A DNA stretch of 49,114 nucleotides, taken from the NCBI GenBank assembly GCA_030597865.1, contig JAUVQZ010000001.1, positions 1-49,114 on the forward strand, given 5' to 3'. Each line of letters opens with the position of its first letter. Position 1 is the first letter of the stretch. Positions 34,719-43,096 of the stretch are shown in pieces. This stretch comes from Pseudomonadota bacterium (GTDB lineage: Bacteria; Desulfobacterota; Desulfobulbia; Desulfobulbales; SURF-16). The position numbers and the translations under genes were made by a program. A model generated the notes under the pieces. It was not told the DNA's origin and did no database searches. It was given only the letters and a program-made list of their open reading frames with translations.

Positions 34719-35426
34719 TCACATGGAGAGGCTGCTTCTCTTGGTCCTTTTGAAGGCCTTACCCATTATCCAGCCCATAAGAAAAACCCCGAAACCGGCA
34801 AGAAACCAGAGAATCCGATCGGCTTTAATAAGCTCGGCATTTTCAACCCGGAGCAGGGCCACCTCCTGGTCAACGGTTTTGAGGCGAGCCAGCAGATTGT
34901 CACGTTCTGAGAATACCTCCTCAACCCCCTGGGACTTCTGTCTCAGATCTTCATAGCTGTTTTCTGCAGTTCTCACCGCCCCCTTGAGCTCGTTGATCGT
35001 TTCCTGCAAGCGGGCAACCTCCTTCCCCCTGTCGCCAATTACTGTCTTGCTGGTCTGGATAGCGGCCTTTAAGGAGGCCTTGCTGGCAGCAGCTGATTCT
35101 AGTTGGCCACGGAGGGTCTTGATCCTCACTTCAAGGTCAGCAATAATCAGGGCCTTGGGCCTTTCATTAATGGTATATTTTTTTTGGATCCAGCCCCGCT
35201 CACCCCCCGTCGTTTGAACCAGAATAAAACCGTCATCACGTTCCTTGATGACCTCAAGAAGATCCCCTGATCTTACATAGGAGACAATGTCTCCCCTAAG
35301 GTTGGCTGAATCCCGCAAGGACACAATAAGGGTGTCTGAGATATACAGCTTTTCAGCAAAGACCAGGGACGGGGCTAACAGGACGAGGATGAGGGCCAGG
35401 GTATAATGCCAGTTGCGAGAGTTCAT
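34719..35426 (-). CDS. TIGR04211-type SH3 and coiled-coil membrane protein (YgiM-like)
   Basis: A 235-residue protein with a signal peptide at 1-24 (LALILVLLAPSLVFA), a bacterial SH3 domain at about 25-90 (LYISDTLIVSLRDSANLRGDIVSYVRSGD, GWIQKKYTINERP), a coiled coil at about 90-200 (LRGQLESAAASKASLKAAI, VARLQETINELKGAV) and a C-terminal membrane helix at about 206-224 ending in basic residues (KAFKRTKR). This order defines the TIGR04211/YgiM family, which is thought to work at the cell envelope, possibly on peptidoglycan. It follows trmL by 3 bp and lies in a block with an M23 peptidase, which supports an envelope role. Confidence 0.9.
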   Translation of the reverse strand: MNSRNWHYTLALILVLLAPSLVFAEKLYISDTLIVSLRDSANLRGDIVSYVRSGDLLEVIKERDDGFILVQTTGGERGWIQKKYTINERPKALIIADLEVRIKTLRGQLESAAASKASLKAAIQTSKTVIGDRGKEVARLQETINELKGAVRTAENSYEDLRQKSQGVEEVFSERDNLLARLKTVDQEVALLRVENAELIKADRILWFLAGFGVFLMGWIMGKAFKRTKRSSLSM

Positions 35427-35429
35427 TTC

Positions 35430-35897
35430 TTATAATCCTTGCTGTTGCCTGAGTGCTTCATAAAGAACAATGCCTGCGGTCATGGCCAGGTTGAGGCTGC
35501 GGATATGCCCACTGGCCATGGGCAGGGTATAACAGCGCTCCTGGTAGAGCTTTAGAACATCTTCAGGGAGTCCCTTGGTTTCTTTACCGAAAATCAAAAA
35601 ATCTCCAGGCCGGTAGCGTGCCTCAGTATAGGTCTTTTTTACCTTGGTCGTAAAAAAATAGAGCTGTTCTTCTGCCTGGGCCGTGAGAAAACTTTCAAAA
35701 TTATCCCAATACCTTATGTCAACAAAACGCCAATAGTCAAGGCCAGCCCGCTTGAGATGCTTGTCTGATGTTGAAAAACCCAGGGGGTGCACCAGGTGCA
35801 AAACTGTATCCGTTGCCCCGCAGAGTCTGGCAATAGATCCGGTGTTTGGCGGTATTTCTGGCTCGACCAGAACAATATGGAAAGGTTCAGTGGTCAA
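35430..35897 (-). CDS. trmL: tRNA (cytidine/uridine-34-2'-O)-methyltransferase
   Basis: A 155-residue single-domain SPOUT methyltransferase that 2'-O-methylates the wobble nucleotide of tRNA-Leu. Marks are IVLVEPEIPPNTGSIARLC at about 9-27, LHLVHPLGFS, HLKRAGLDYW, FLIFGKETKGLP and IRSLNLAMTAGIVLYEALRQ, the trefoil-knot SAM site. The length is typical (150-160). It lies between the M23 peptidase (9-bp gap) and the SH3 protein (3-bp gap) and is probably cotranscribed with both. Confidence 0.95.
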   Translation of the reverse strand: MTTEPFHIVLVEPEIPPNTGSIARLCGATDTVLHLVHPLGFSTSDKHLKRAGLDYWRFVDIRYWDNFESFLTAQAEEQLYFFTTKVKKTYTEARYRPGDFLIFGKETKGLPEDVLKLYQERCYTLPMASGHIRSLNLAMTAGIVLYEALRQQQGL

Positions 35898-35906
35898 AAA
35901 AATATC

Positions 35907-37256
35907 CTACAGGAGGGTGATGGAGTCTTGGGGCCTGAGTACCATTGACCGTACATAGAGAACCTTCTGGGATATTGATTCTTCGAGCATGGCAATGAGC
36001 TGAACCGTGGACTGGTTGAAATTGGCCATTTCTTCACCGTTCAGGATTGATCGTGGTTTGAATTCCAGGGCAAAGGGGTTTTTGAACTGGTTATTATGGG
36101 CGATGCGGTAATCAAGATGGGGCCCGGTGGCCCTGCCAGTGGAGCCAACATAGCCGATAATATCCTTTTGCCTTACCCTGGAGCCATTATGGAGACCTTT
36201 GACGTAACGGGAAAGATGGCCGTAATAGGTTTTGTAGCCGTTGGGGTGCTGGACAATAATTTGTTTACCAAAACCGCCCCTGACACCCCGAAAGACAATC
36301 TTACCATCTGCCGCAGCCATAACAGGGGTGCCGGTTGGCGCCGCTAAGTCCACACCAAGATGGGGTCTGACAACACCCAGTATGGGGTGTTTACGGCGCC
36401 AGCTGAATTTTGAACTCACACGGCCCATGGGCACAGGGGAGCGCAGAAAGGATGTGCCCAGCTCTTCACCCTTAGGACTATAGTGGGCGGAAAAGCCATC
36501 TTTGCGGGTATGATAGAAGCCTTCATAGGCGTACTGACCTGATTTGTCCCCGTATTTTGCGTAGAGGATATTGCCAAAGCCTATGAATTTGGCATCCTGA
36601 TAATACTCCTCATAGACGATGCTAAAGCTATCGCCTGGGCGGCTCTCTGTATTAAAGTCAATACGGGAGGAAAATATATCGGCAAAGGAGTAGATGAGTT
36701 TTGGGCTTATATTCAGGCTCTGGAAGGATGAAAAGAGAGAGGTTGTCACGGTTCCTGAAATACGGACCGTCTTAACATCCAGGGGAATCTCATCCTGGGC
36801 CGCCACAAAGGTGTCATCTCTTCTAATAACCGTATATTTATGTAAGGGGTCTGTTTCGTATGTACAGCGAAGAAGTTGGCCCTGGTCATCCAGGTCAACG
36901 GTAAAGGTGTCCCTGGGCCGCAGTCTGCGAAAATCGAGACATGAATCAAGGTTGTTGACAATCTGATGACGGACGGCCTCAGGAACCTCAAAGCGCATCA
37001 TTGCCTGCATCAGGGTATCGCCGGACTGAAGCTCACCGTTGATTGTTGCAGCGATTTTCGCAGCCAGGGGCTGGGCAGGGGGGATAACTGCCTGTACCGG
37101 CACCGGGATAAGCCCATTTGCAGACAAGTCTTGCTGGTGACTGTCATTGCCAGAACAGCTGCTCTCCAGATATAAACTATTATCATCAAGATAAACTCCG
37201 GCACAGGCCAGAACAAGGGAGATTCCAACAAAAAAAATGATATGGGAAGTTTTCAC
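35907..37256 (-). CDS. M23-family (LytM) murein endopeptidase-like protein
   Basis: About 449 residues from a GTG at 37256; another GTG six codons earlier is possible, and neither has a good ribosome site. A membrane segment/signal lies at about 6-20 (IIFFVGISLVLACAGVYL). The middle (about 75-250) is an OapA/LysM-like opacity domain (ELQSGDTLMQAMMRFEVPE, RPGDSFSIVYEEYY), and the C-terminus (about 290-410) is a LytM fold: HLGVDLAAPTGTPVMAAADG and HPNGYKTYYGHLSRYVKG. The last motif reads GPHLDYRI, so the usual zinc-ligand His of HxH is Asp. Such variants exist; the protein may be a hydrolase or a regulator. It leads the minus-strand operon with trmL and the SH3 protein. Confidence 0.88.
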   Translation of the reverse strand: MKTSHIIFFVGISLVLACAGVYLDDNSLYLESSCSGNDSHQQDLSANGLIPVPVQAVIPPAQPLAAKIAATINGELQSGDTLMQAMMRFEVPEAVRHQIVNNLDSCLDFRRLRPRDTFTVDLDDQGQLLRCTYETDPLHKYTVIRRDDTFVAAQDEIPLDVKTVRISGTVTTSLFSSFQSLNISPKLIYSFADIFSSRIDFNTESRPGDSFSIVYEEYYQDAKFIGFGNILYAKYGDKSGQYAYEGFYHTRKDGFSAHYSPKGEELGTSFLRSPVPMGRVSSKFSWRRKHPILGVVRPHLGVDLAAPTGTPVMAAADGKIVFRGVRGGFGKQIIVQHPNGYKTYYGHLSRYVKGLHNGSRVRQKDIIGYVGSTGRATGPHLDYRIAHNNQFKNPFALEFKPRSILNGEEMANFNQSTVQLIAMLEESISQKVLYVRSMVLRPQDSITLL

Positions 37257-37390
37257 ATTTACACCAGGTGACACTGAAGGTTAAAGGTCGACGTCCTATA
37301 TGGCTGATCGACTTTATCTCCTTATTTCTTCACGTTTTTTTACAATATATTTGCCCTTACCACAACACCAGGACGGGGTAAAATGACCTA

Positions 37391-37675
37391 TTTTCCCTGT
37401 GATTTCAACAGGAAACAGCAAGTGTCGTGCATATTGTGCCCCAAGACAACCCGGACATACCGTCCATGGTGCACATCTCTCCTGGGGGCAGCACGTGGAT
37501 ATACACAAAAACCTTGCTTTTTACAAAAAATAAGGTGTTCTCTTTGGCAATTCTTGGTAGGTGTACATGTTTTCCAATTTCAACCCTGTCCCAGGGCAAC
37601 ATTATCTGCACTAAGATTGGGGCGGGATTTTTTTCAATTTGCCGTTTTGCCTGGACCAGTTAAGACCCGGCCAGG
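37391..37675 (+). promoter_or_regulatory. Candidate structured leader upstream of lysC
   Basis: The 450-bp gap between the M23 gene and lysC holds several potential RNA hairpins on the plus strand. These are TTTCC(C)TGT with ACAGGAAA (37392-37415), CGTGC and TGCCCC pairing with GGGGCA and GCACG (37426-37495, closing a large loop that contains the GGAC/GTCC hairpin at 37453-37465), CCTT..TTTTT with AAAAA..AGG (about 37511-37535), and CCTGG(A)CC with GGCCAGG (37650-37675), which ends just before the ribosome site. I do not see the conserved core of the lysine riboswitch. No credible gene is present; the small frames here have poor starts. Confidence 0.4.
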
Positions 37676-37707
37676 ACAAGACGCGATTTTTTAAGAGAAG
37701 TAAGAAA

Positions 37708-38943
37708 ATGGCTCTCATTGTACAGAAATTTGGCGGCACATCAGTTGCCGACCCGGAAAAAATCAAGGCGGTGGCCGAGCGGGTAATGAAAAACGCCGCA
37801 AATGGCAACAAAATGGTGGTCGTGCTCTCTGCCATGTCAGGAGAGACGAACCGTTTTGTCAACCTTGCCCACCAGATGCAAGACCATCCGGATCCCCGGG
37901 AGTATGACATGCTCCTGGCCACCGGCGAGCAGGTCACCATCTCCCTCTTTGCCATGGCCGTAAAGGCTGCCGGCATGGACGCCATTTCCCTCCTTGGCGA
38001 CCAGGTCAAGATCAAAACTGACGGCCGGCACACAAGGGCCCGCATCAAAGAGATTGATACGGACCTTATTAAGAAATACCATGGGGAGGGTAAGATTGTT
38101 GTTGTTGCCGGCTTTCAAGGGGTGACCGATGATGACCATATCACCACCCTGGGCCGGGGCGGTTCCGACACCACCGCCGTTGCCCTGGCCGCAGCCCTTA
38201 AGGCGGATGTCTGTGAAATTTTTACCGATGTTGAAGGTGTGTACACCACAGACCCCAACATCTGCAACAAGGCGAAAAAAATAGAAAAAATTACCTACGA
38301 CGAGATGCTTGAGCTTGCCAGTCTTGGCGCCAAGGTTCTAGATATCCGTTCCGTGAGTTTTGCCAAACGCTACAAAGTACCCCTCCATGTGCGCTCCACC
38401 TTTACAGATACCGAGGGCACATGGGTTATTGAGGAGGATCAACAAATGGAATCATTGCCTGTTTCTGGTGTTACCTATAATAAGAATGAAGCCAGAATTA
38501 CCATTTCAAAGGTGCCTGATACACCTGGTACGGCCTCGAAGATATTTACCCCTATCTCCGATGCCGGCATCGTGGTTGACGTCATTATCCAGAACACCCG
38601 AAGTGGTGATTTGACTGACATGACCTTCACCGTGCCCTTGGCCGATTATGATCAGGCCATGGAGATTGTCGCCAAGGTGGCTAAGGAGATTAATGCTGAG
38701 AGCTATGGCGGCGACAAGGACATCGCCAAGATCTCCATTGTCGGTGTTGGCATGCGCAACCATGCCGGCATTGCAACCACCATGTTCAGGGTGTTGGCCA
38801 ACGAGGGCATCAACATCTCCATGATCAGCACCTCGGAGATCAAGGTTTCCTGCGTAATAGATGAGAAATACACCGAGCTTGCCGTACGTAGTCTGCATGA
38901 CGCCTTTGAGCTGGACAAGGATAATCCGGCAAAACCTAATTGA
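37708..38943 (+). CDS. lysC: Aspartate kinase
   Basis: A 411-residue aspartokinase, the first step toward lysine, threonine, methionine and isoleucine. The start is the ATG at 37708, with AGAGAAG upstream; an earlier in-frame start would read through the leader. Marks are ALIVQKFGGTSVADPEKI at 2-19, VVVLSAMSGETNRFV, LLATGEQVTISLFA, VVVAGFQGVTDDDHITTLGRGGSDTTAVALA and FTDVEGVYTTDPNI. Two ACT domains follow (about 265-405: ARITISKVPDTPGTASKIF, KISIVGVGMRNHAGIATTMF), as in feedback-regulated alpha-type enzymes. It is followed by cimA after 13 bp, linking aspartate-family and isoleucine synthesis. Confidence 0.97.
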   Translation: MALIVQKFGGTSVADPEKIKAVAERVMKNAANGNKMVVVLSAMSGETNRFVNLAHQMQDHPDPREYDMLLATGEQVTISLFAMAVKAAGMDAISLLGDQVKIKTDGRHTRARIKEIDTDLIKKYHGEGKIVVVAGFQGVTDDDHITTLGRGGSDTTAVALAAALKADVCEIFTDVEGVYTTDPNICNKAKKIEKITYDEMLELASLGAKVLDIRSVSFAKRYKVPLHVRSTFTDTEGTWVIEEDQQMESLPVSGVTYNKNEARITISKVPDTPGTASKIFTPISDAGIVVDVIIQNTRSGDLTDMTFTVPLADYDQAMEIVAKVAKEINAESYGGDKDIAKISIVGVGMRNHAGIATTMFRVLANEGINISMISTSEIKVSCVIDEKYTELAVRSLHDAFELDKDNPAKPN

Positions 38944-38956
38944 GGTTATTTGACCT

Positions 38957-40552
38957 ATGACCACGTTATCGATATACGACACAACCCTGCGCGATGGCAC
39001 CCAGGCCGAAAATTTCAACCTCTCTGTTGAGGACAAGGTCAGGGTCACCATGAAGCTCGATGAGCTTGGTGTTGACTTTGTGGAGGGGGGCTGGCCTGGC
39101 GCCAACCCAGCATCTTCAGAGTATTTTAAAGAGATCAGGAATTATGACCTGGGCCACACCAAGGTTGCGGCCTTTGGCTCCACCCGTAATTTCAAAAACA
39201 GCGCGGCAAGCGATGCCAATCTCCAGGCCCTCATCGAGGCCAAGACCCCTGCCATTACAATTTTCGGCAAGACCTGGGATATCCATGTCCGCGACGCCCT
39301 GCACATCGAGCTCAACGATAACCTGGTCATTATTGAAGATTCCCTGCGTTATCTTCGGCCCCATGTTGAGCATCTCTTCTATGACGCTGAACATTTCTTT
39401 GACGGCTTTAAGGCCAACAAGGAGTATGCCCTGGCCACCATTGACAGGGCTGTTGCCGGTGGCGCTGACGCCCTGATCCTCTGTGATACCAACGGCGGCA
39501 CCCTGCCCACAGAGATTCCAGATATCATGGCCCAGCTCAAAGAGCATCTGGCAAAACAGGGCAGCAAGGTGGAACTCGGTATCCATGCCCATAACGATTC
39601 TGAAACCGCGGTGGGAAATTCCCTGGTTGCCCTTTCCTGCGGCGCCACCCAGGTCCAGGGCACGATGAACGGGTATGGCGAGCGATGCGGTAATGCCAAC
39701 CTGACCTCCATAATCCCGGCCCTGGCCCTGAAGATGAAGTACGAGTTTAAGGCGGCCCAAAAATTGGCCCAGCTGAGCGAGGTCTCGCGCTATGTTAATG
39801 AGCTGGCGAACCTTGCCCATAATCGCTACCAGCCTTACGTGGGCTCCTCCGCCTTTGCCCACAAGGGTGGGATCCATGTCAGTGCGGTGCAGAAAAACCC
39901 CCTGACCTACGAGCATATTGAGCCGGAAAAGGTGGGCAATGTCCGCCGGATCCTGATCTCTGATCAATCAGGCCGTTCAAATGTCCTGCACAAGGCCAAG
40001 CAATTCGGGATCAATATCGAGAGCAAGGACCCGGTGATCACGTCCATCCTCAAGGACCTGAAAGAGCTTGAGAAGCAGGGCTTTCAATTTGAGGGTGCCG
40101 AGGCCTCCTTTGAGCTTCTCATGCGCCGTGCCCTTGGCACCCAGCGCCGTTATTTCGACCTGAAAGGCTTCCGGGTAATTAACCAGAAAAACAACCAGGA
40201 TGAGGCGGTGAGCGCCGAGGCCACCATACTCCTTGAGGTGGGGGGCGAAATGGTCCACACCGCCTCCCTTGGTGAGGGTCCGGTGAACGCCCTGGATAAT
40301 GCCCTGCGTAAGGCCCTGACCACCTTTTATCCAAACTTGAAGGATATGTGGCTTAACGACTATAGGGTTCGGGTATTGGCCAGCGAACATGGCACCGGTG
40401 CCCGGGTTCGCGTCTTGATTGAGTCCTCGGACAAGGCAAGCCAGTGGGGGACGGTGGGTGTTTCCCATGACATCCTGGAGGCGAGCTGGCAGGCCCTGGT
40501 GGACAGCATCACCTATAAGCTGATGAAGGATGAGATAAAGAAAAACCCCTGA
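38957..40552 (+). CDS. cimA: (R)-citramalate synthase
   Basis: A 531-residue LeuA/HMGL-family enzyme that condenses pyruvate with acetyl-CoA to citramalate, giving a threonine-independent route to 2-oxobutyrate and isoleucine. Marks are LSIYDTTLRDGTQAENFNLS at 4-23, VEGGWPGANP, ILCDTNGGTLP, ELGIHAHNDSETAVGNSLVA, TMNGYGERCGNANLTSIIPAL and FAHKGGIHVSAV. The C-terminal 150 residues are the LeuA dimer/allosteric domain. NYDLGHTKVAAFGSTR after the first motif is characteristic of the CimA type rather than of isopropylmalate synthase. It is cotranscribed with lysC and closed by a terminator. Confidence 0.95.
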   Translation: MTTLSIYDTTLRDGTQAENFNLSVEDKVRVTMKLDELGVDFVEGGWPGANPASSEYFKEIRNYDLGHTKVAAFGSTRNFKNSAASDANLQALIEAKTPAITIFGKTWDIHVRDALHIELNDNLVIIEDSLRYLRPHVEHLFYDAEHFFDGFKANKEYALATIDRAVAGGADALILCDTNGGTLPTEIPDIMAQLKEHLAKQGSKVELGIHAHNDSETAVGNSLVALSCGATQVQGTMNGYGERCGNANLTSIIPALALKMKYEFKAAQKLAQLSEVSRYVNELANLAHNRYQPYVGSSAFAHKGGIHVSAVQKNPLTYEHIEPEKVGNVRRILISDQSGRSNVLHKAKQFGINIESKDPVITSILKDLKELEKQGFQFEGAEASFELLMRRALGTQRRYFDLKGFRVINQKNNQDEAVSAEATILLEVGGEMVHTASLGEGPVNALDNALRKALTTFYPNLKDMWLNDYRVRVLASEHGTGARVRVLIESSDKASQWGTVGVSHDILEASWQALVDSITYKLMKDEIKKNP

Positions 40553-40565
40553 TTACGGCTTTGTA

Positions 40566-40601
40566 CAAACGGGTCGCTTTTTTAAGCGGCCCGTTTTTTT
40601 T
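40566..40601 (+). terminator. Intrinsic terminator after cimA
   Basis: ACGGGTCGCTT and AAGCGGCCCGT form an 11-bp stem with one G-U pair around a 4-nt T-rich loop, followed by eight T residues. It starts 14 bp after the cimA stop and ends the lysC-cimA unit. Confidence 0.92.
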
Positions 40602-40626
40602 GCATCATTCAAGACCCTGGCATCCC

Positions 40627-40986
40627 ATGGAAAGCAGGTCGCAAAAGCCCTTTGCCCTTATCCTCGTACTGGGGCTCCTCATCCTTTGCCCCCAGCTCTA
40701 CCACCTCTCAAGGCGGCAGGAGCCTCCCCCCGCAACATCCCAGAGCAACGAACAGTTGTCACAGGTGGCCAAGCAGCTCCCCCATCTTCTCTTTCTGTCA
40801 ATTTCCATTAATGCAGCAGATGCCAAACAGCTCGGTGTCATTCCCGGCATAGGGCCGGAATTATCCCGCCGGATTGTTGCCTATCGCAGCGCGCACGGCC
40901 CCTTTCGTACCCTGGACGAGCTGGACAGGGTGCGAGGTATTGGCCCGCGCAAGCTGGCGAGCCTAAAGGCGTATTGCCAGCCCTAA
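40627..40986 (+). CDS. ComEA-like helix-hairpin-helix DNA-binding protein
   Basis: A 119-residue protein from the ATG at 40627; the longer frame starts within the terminator. An N-terminal membrane segment at about 10-28 (FALILVLGLLILCPQLY) is followed by a short linker and a C-terminal ComEA/HhH domain: ISINAADAKQLGVIPGIGPELSRRI and FRTLDELDRVRGIGPRKLASLKAYC, with the two GIGP turns that contact the DNA backbone. In naturally competent bacteria ComEA binds incoming DNA in the periplasm; elsewhere such proteins are common and the role is unproven. It ends 5 bp before the converging TrpD-like gene. Confidence 0.85.
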   Translation: MESRSQKPFALILVLGLLILCPQLYHLSRRQEPPPATSQSNEQLSQVAKQLPHLLFLSISINAADAKQLGVIPGIGPELSRRIVAYRSAHGPFRTLDELDRVRGIGPRKLASLKAYCQP

Positions 40987-40991
40987 AAAAC

Positions 40992-42104
40992 CTAGCCCTT
41001 ATCATCCAGAAGCAAATTCAGGGTGGCAGTGCCGTTATCTCCACCCTGGCACGCGATGAGGTTGCGCAGCTTCTCCAGGGCCGATCCGTTGGCAATGGCC
41101 TCCTTGGCAAGCACAGTTGCCCTTTTCAGGTCCCTCTCCACACCGTGCACCCTGAGTGCGCAGGCCGCATTGACAGCAAAGAGGTCAGCCAGGGGCGTGT
41201 CAGTCTGGCCCTTGAGCACCTCTAAAACCGCCTCCACATTGCCCCGGGCATCCTTGCGGCTGGCAACATCCCCATAGCTGGACAGCTTGACCCCAAAATC
41301 AGAGGGGGTGAGGGTGTAGGTCTCAACTTCACCATCAGCAAGCTCAACCACCCTGGTTGGCCCACAGACCGAGACCTCATCAATGCCAAGGGCACTGTCA
41401 TGCTTATCGCTCATCCCATAGGGGCTCATCACCGCCTTCATGCCGGTATCCTTAAGGATGGAGACCATCTGCGGGCAGATATTGGCAGCATAGGCCCCAA
41501 TGACAATAGAGGTGGTTTTGGCGCAGGGCTTGGTCAGGGGGCCGATGATGTTAAAGGTTGAGGTGAAGCGCATGGAGAGGATGAGACGGGCCCAGCCTGA
41601 TTGCAGAAAAATTTCCCCTGGCAGATAACAGATACCGTGTTGCTCCAGGGAATCCTGGGCCGCAGAAAGTGGACCCTGGAGCGAAAATCCCATAATTTCC
41701 ATAATATCAGTGGCGCCTGATACGCCGGTGACCAGCCGGGCCCCCTTTTTGGCGATTTTGACGCCGCAGGCAGCGGCAATAAAGGAGGCCGGGGTGGAGA
41801 CATTCACCGTTTTCAGGGCGTCTGATCCAGTACCAACTATATCGCAGCAATCATCGGCAAAATCAGGGCTAATCGTGGCGGTATCATACTCATAGAGGGC
41901 GTCCCATACGCCGCATAATTCCTTGGTAGTGGGGCCTTTTGCCAGGTGAGCGGCCAAAAAAGCGCCCTGCTGAAGTTCGGGCTGGATATTGAGGATGATC
42001 TGCCGGTATGCCTCCTTGCTTTGCAGCCGGGACATATCTATCCGGTCAATAAGGGCTGTTGTTAGCTTGCCAAATTGTCGTAACTCTTCTTCTGTACACT
42101 GCAT
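40992..42104 (-). CDS. TrpD-like phosphoribosyltransferase with altered anthranilate pocket
   Basis: A 370-residue protein of the anthranilate phosphoribosyltransferase / nucleoside phosphorylase family. The family order is kept but changed: GTGSD at 91-95 (usual GTGGD), NVST at 101-104, KKGAR at 119-123 (usual KHGNR), SGATD at 129-133 (usual SGSAD), then TFNIIGPLTKP (usual FNxLGPLTNP). The PRPP-binding parts are recognisable, but the His and Asn that line the anthranilate site in TrpD are Lys120 and Ala122 here. No trp genes are nearby. It is the last gene of a minus-strand run after a zinc dehydrogenase (5-bp gap) and a PHP phosphoesterase. It probably moves ribose-5-phosphate onto a different acceptor. 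Automatic annotation as trpD would be doubtful. Confidence 0.8.
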   Translation of the reverse strand: MQCTEEELRQFGKLTTALIDRIDMSRLQSKEAYRQIILNIQPELQQGAFLAAHLAKGPTTKELCGVWDALYEYDTATISPDFADDCCDIVGTGSDALKTVNVSTPASFIAAACGVKIAKKGARLVTGVSGATDIMEIMGFSLQGPLSAAQDSLEQHGICYLPGEIFLQSGWARLILSMRFTSTFNIIGPLTKPCAKTTSIVIGAYAANICPQMVSILKDTGMKAVMSPYGMSDKHDSALGIDEVSVCGPTRVVELADGEVETYTLTPSDFGVKLSSYGDVASRKDARGNVEAVLEVLKGQTDTPLADLFAVNAACALRVHGVERDLKRATVLAKEAIANGSALEKLRNLIACQGGDNGTATLNLLLDDKG

Positions 42105-42109
42105 GGCGA

Positions 42110-43096
42110 TTATCCTTTGGGGTCTGGGGCTATAATGGTCTTGTAATCGTTATGGGTCGTCTTTCTGGCCAGCTCTTCTCCAAGCTCAGCAAGGGGCAGG
42201 GTGCTGGTAAGCAGGTCATCAACAGGGAGCCGGTCTTCGGCCAGGAGGTCGATGGCCGCTGCCATGTCTTGAGGGGTACAGCCATAGGAGCCGGTGATGG
42301 TCTGCTCCATTCTGTGGAGATGATTATGGTCTATCGCCAATTCATTCACCCTGTCCGGCAGGCCAGAGAAAAGGAGTATGGTGCCACCCGGTTCCAGCAG
42401 ATCCAGGGCTGAATGTACGGCATCAACACTGGAACAGGCGATAAATATCAGGTTTGCCGCCCCTGGCTTGTCAACCGCAAAGGCTGGAGCTGGAGGGCTG
42501 CCCAGGCGTAATGGGTTGATGTCATAGAGCATAATCTCTTTCTCAGGCCACAGGCAGGAGGCTGCCCGGGCTGCCAGAATGCCCATAAGGCCGGCCCCAT
42601 GGATCATGATCCTTTCCGGCACCCCCTGCACCCTGCCAAGGCCATGAAGCACACAGCCCAGCGGCTCTGCGAAAACTGCCTTGGAGCAGGGAAGGGCAGG
42701 GGGAAGAGGCAGGACTATAACCTTCTGCCAAAGATGGCAAGGCACATGGAGGGTGTCACTGAAGCCACCATCAAGGTGGAGGCCAAAGAGGTGCAGGTTG
42801 TCACAGAGATTGGCACGGTTTGAACGGCAAAAAACACAGGCTCCGCATGCAACAGCAGGCCACAGGACAACCCTGGAGCCTTTTTTTAGGTGACCAAGAT
42901 CAGCAACAAGCGTTCCGGCGCACTCATGGCCAAGGACCCTGGGCAACTGCATAGTGGACGGTGGCCCGGCAAAGACCTTCCTGTCTGTTGCACAGATACC
43001 GCAGGCCTCAACCTCAAGCAGAGGTTTACTGTCTATCCCATTGATAACATGTGTCAATTCGACACTTCCACCTTTGCGCAAGAGTGCTGAGCGCAC
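42110..43096 (-). CDS. Zinc-dependent medium-chain alcohol/polyol dehydrogenase
   Basis: A 328-residue MDR-family protein. The catalytic zinc motif is EACGICATDRKVF and LGHECAGTL; the structural zinc loop has four cysteines (ACGACVFCRSNRANLC at about 83-98). The Rossmann part has IMIHGAGLMGILAARAA and an acidic MLYDINP end of beta-2, favouring NAD(H). It is somewhat shorter than the usual 340-350 because the nucleotide domain is compact. Substrate is unknown; sorbitol/threonine-dehydrogenase-like proteins are the nearest in text. It is squeezed between the PHP gene (stop and start adjoin) and the TrpD-like gene (5-bp gap), so all three are likely translated together. Confidence 0.88.
   Translation of the reverse strand: MRSALLRKGGSVELTHVINGIDSKPLLEVEACGICATDRKVFAGPPSTMQLPRVLGHECAGTLVADLGHLKKGSRVVLWPAVACGACVFCRSNRANLCDNLHLFGLHLDGGFSDTLHVPCHLWQKVIVLPLPPALPCSKAVFAEPLGCVLHGLGRVQGVPERIMIHGAGLMGILAARAASCLWPEKEIMLYDINPLRLGSPPAPAFAVDKPGAANLIFIACSSVDAVHSALDLLEPGGTILLFSGLPDRVNELAIDHNHLHRMEQTITGSYGCTPQDMAAAIDLLAEDRLPVDDLLTSTLPLAELGEELARKTTHNDYKTIIAPDPKG

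Noticed and set aside
37405..37663. Small frames on both strands in the lysC leader
   Set aside because: No good start sites, and they conflict with the hairpins; they look like chance openings.
37391..37707. Lysine or SAM riboswitch upstream of lysC
   Set aside because: The conserved core sequences of these riboswitches are absent; only generic hairpins are visible.
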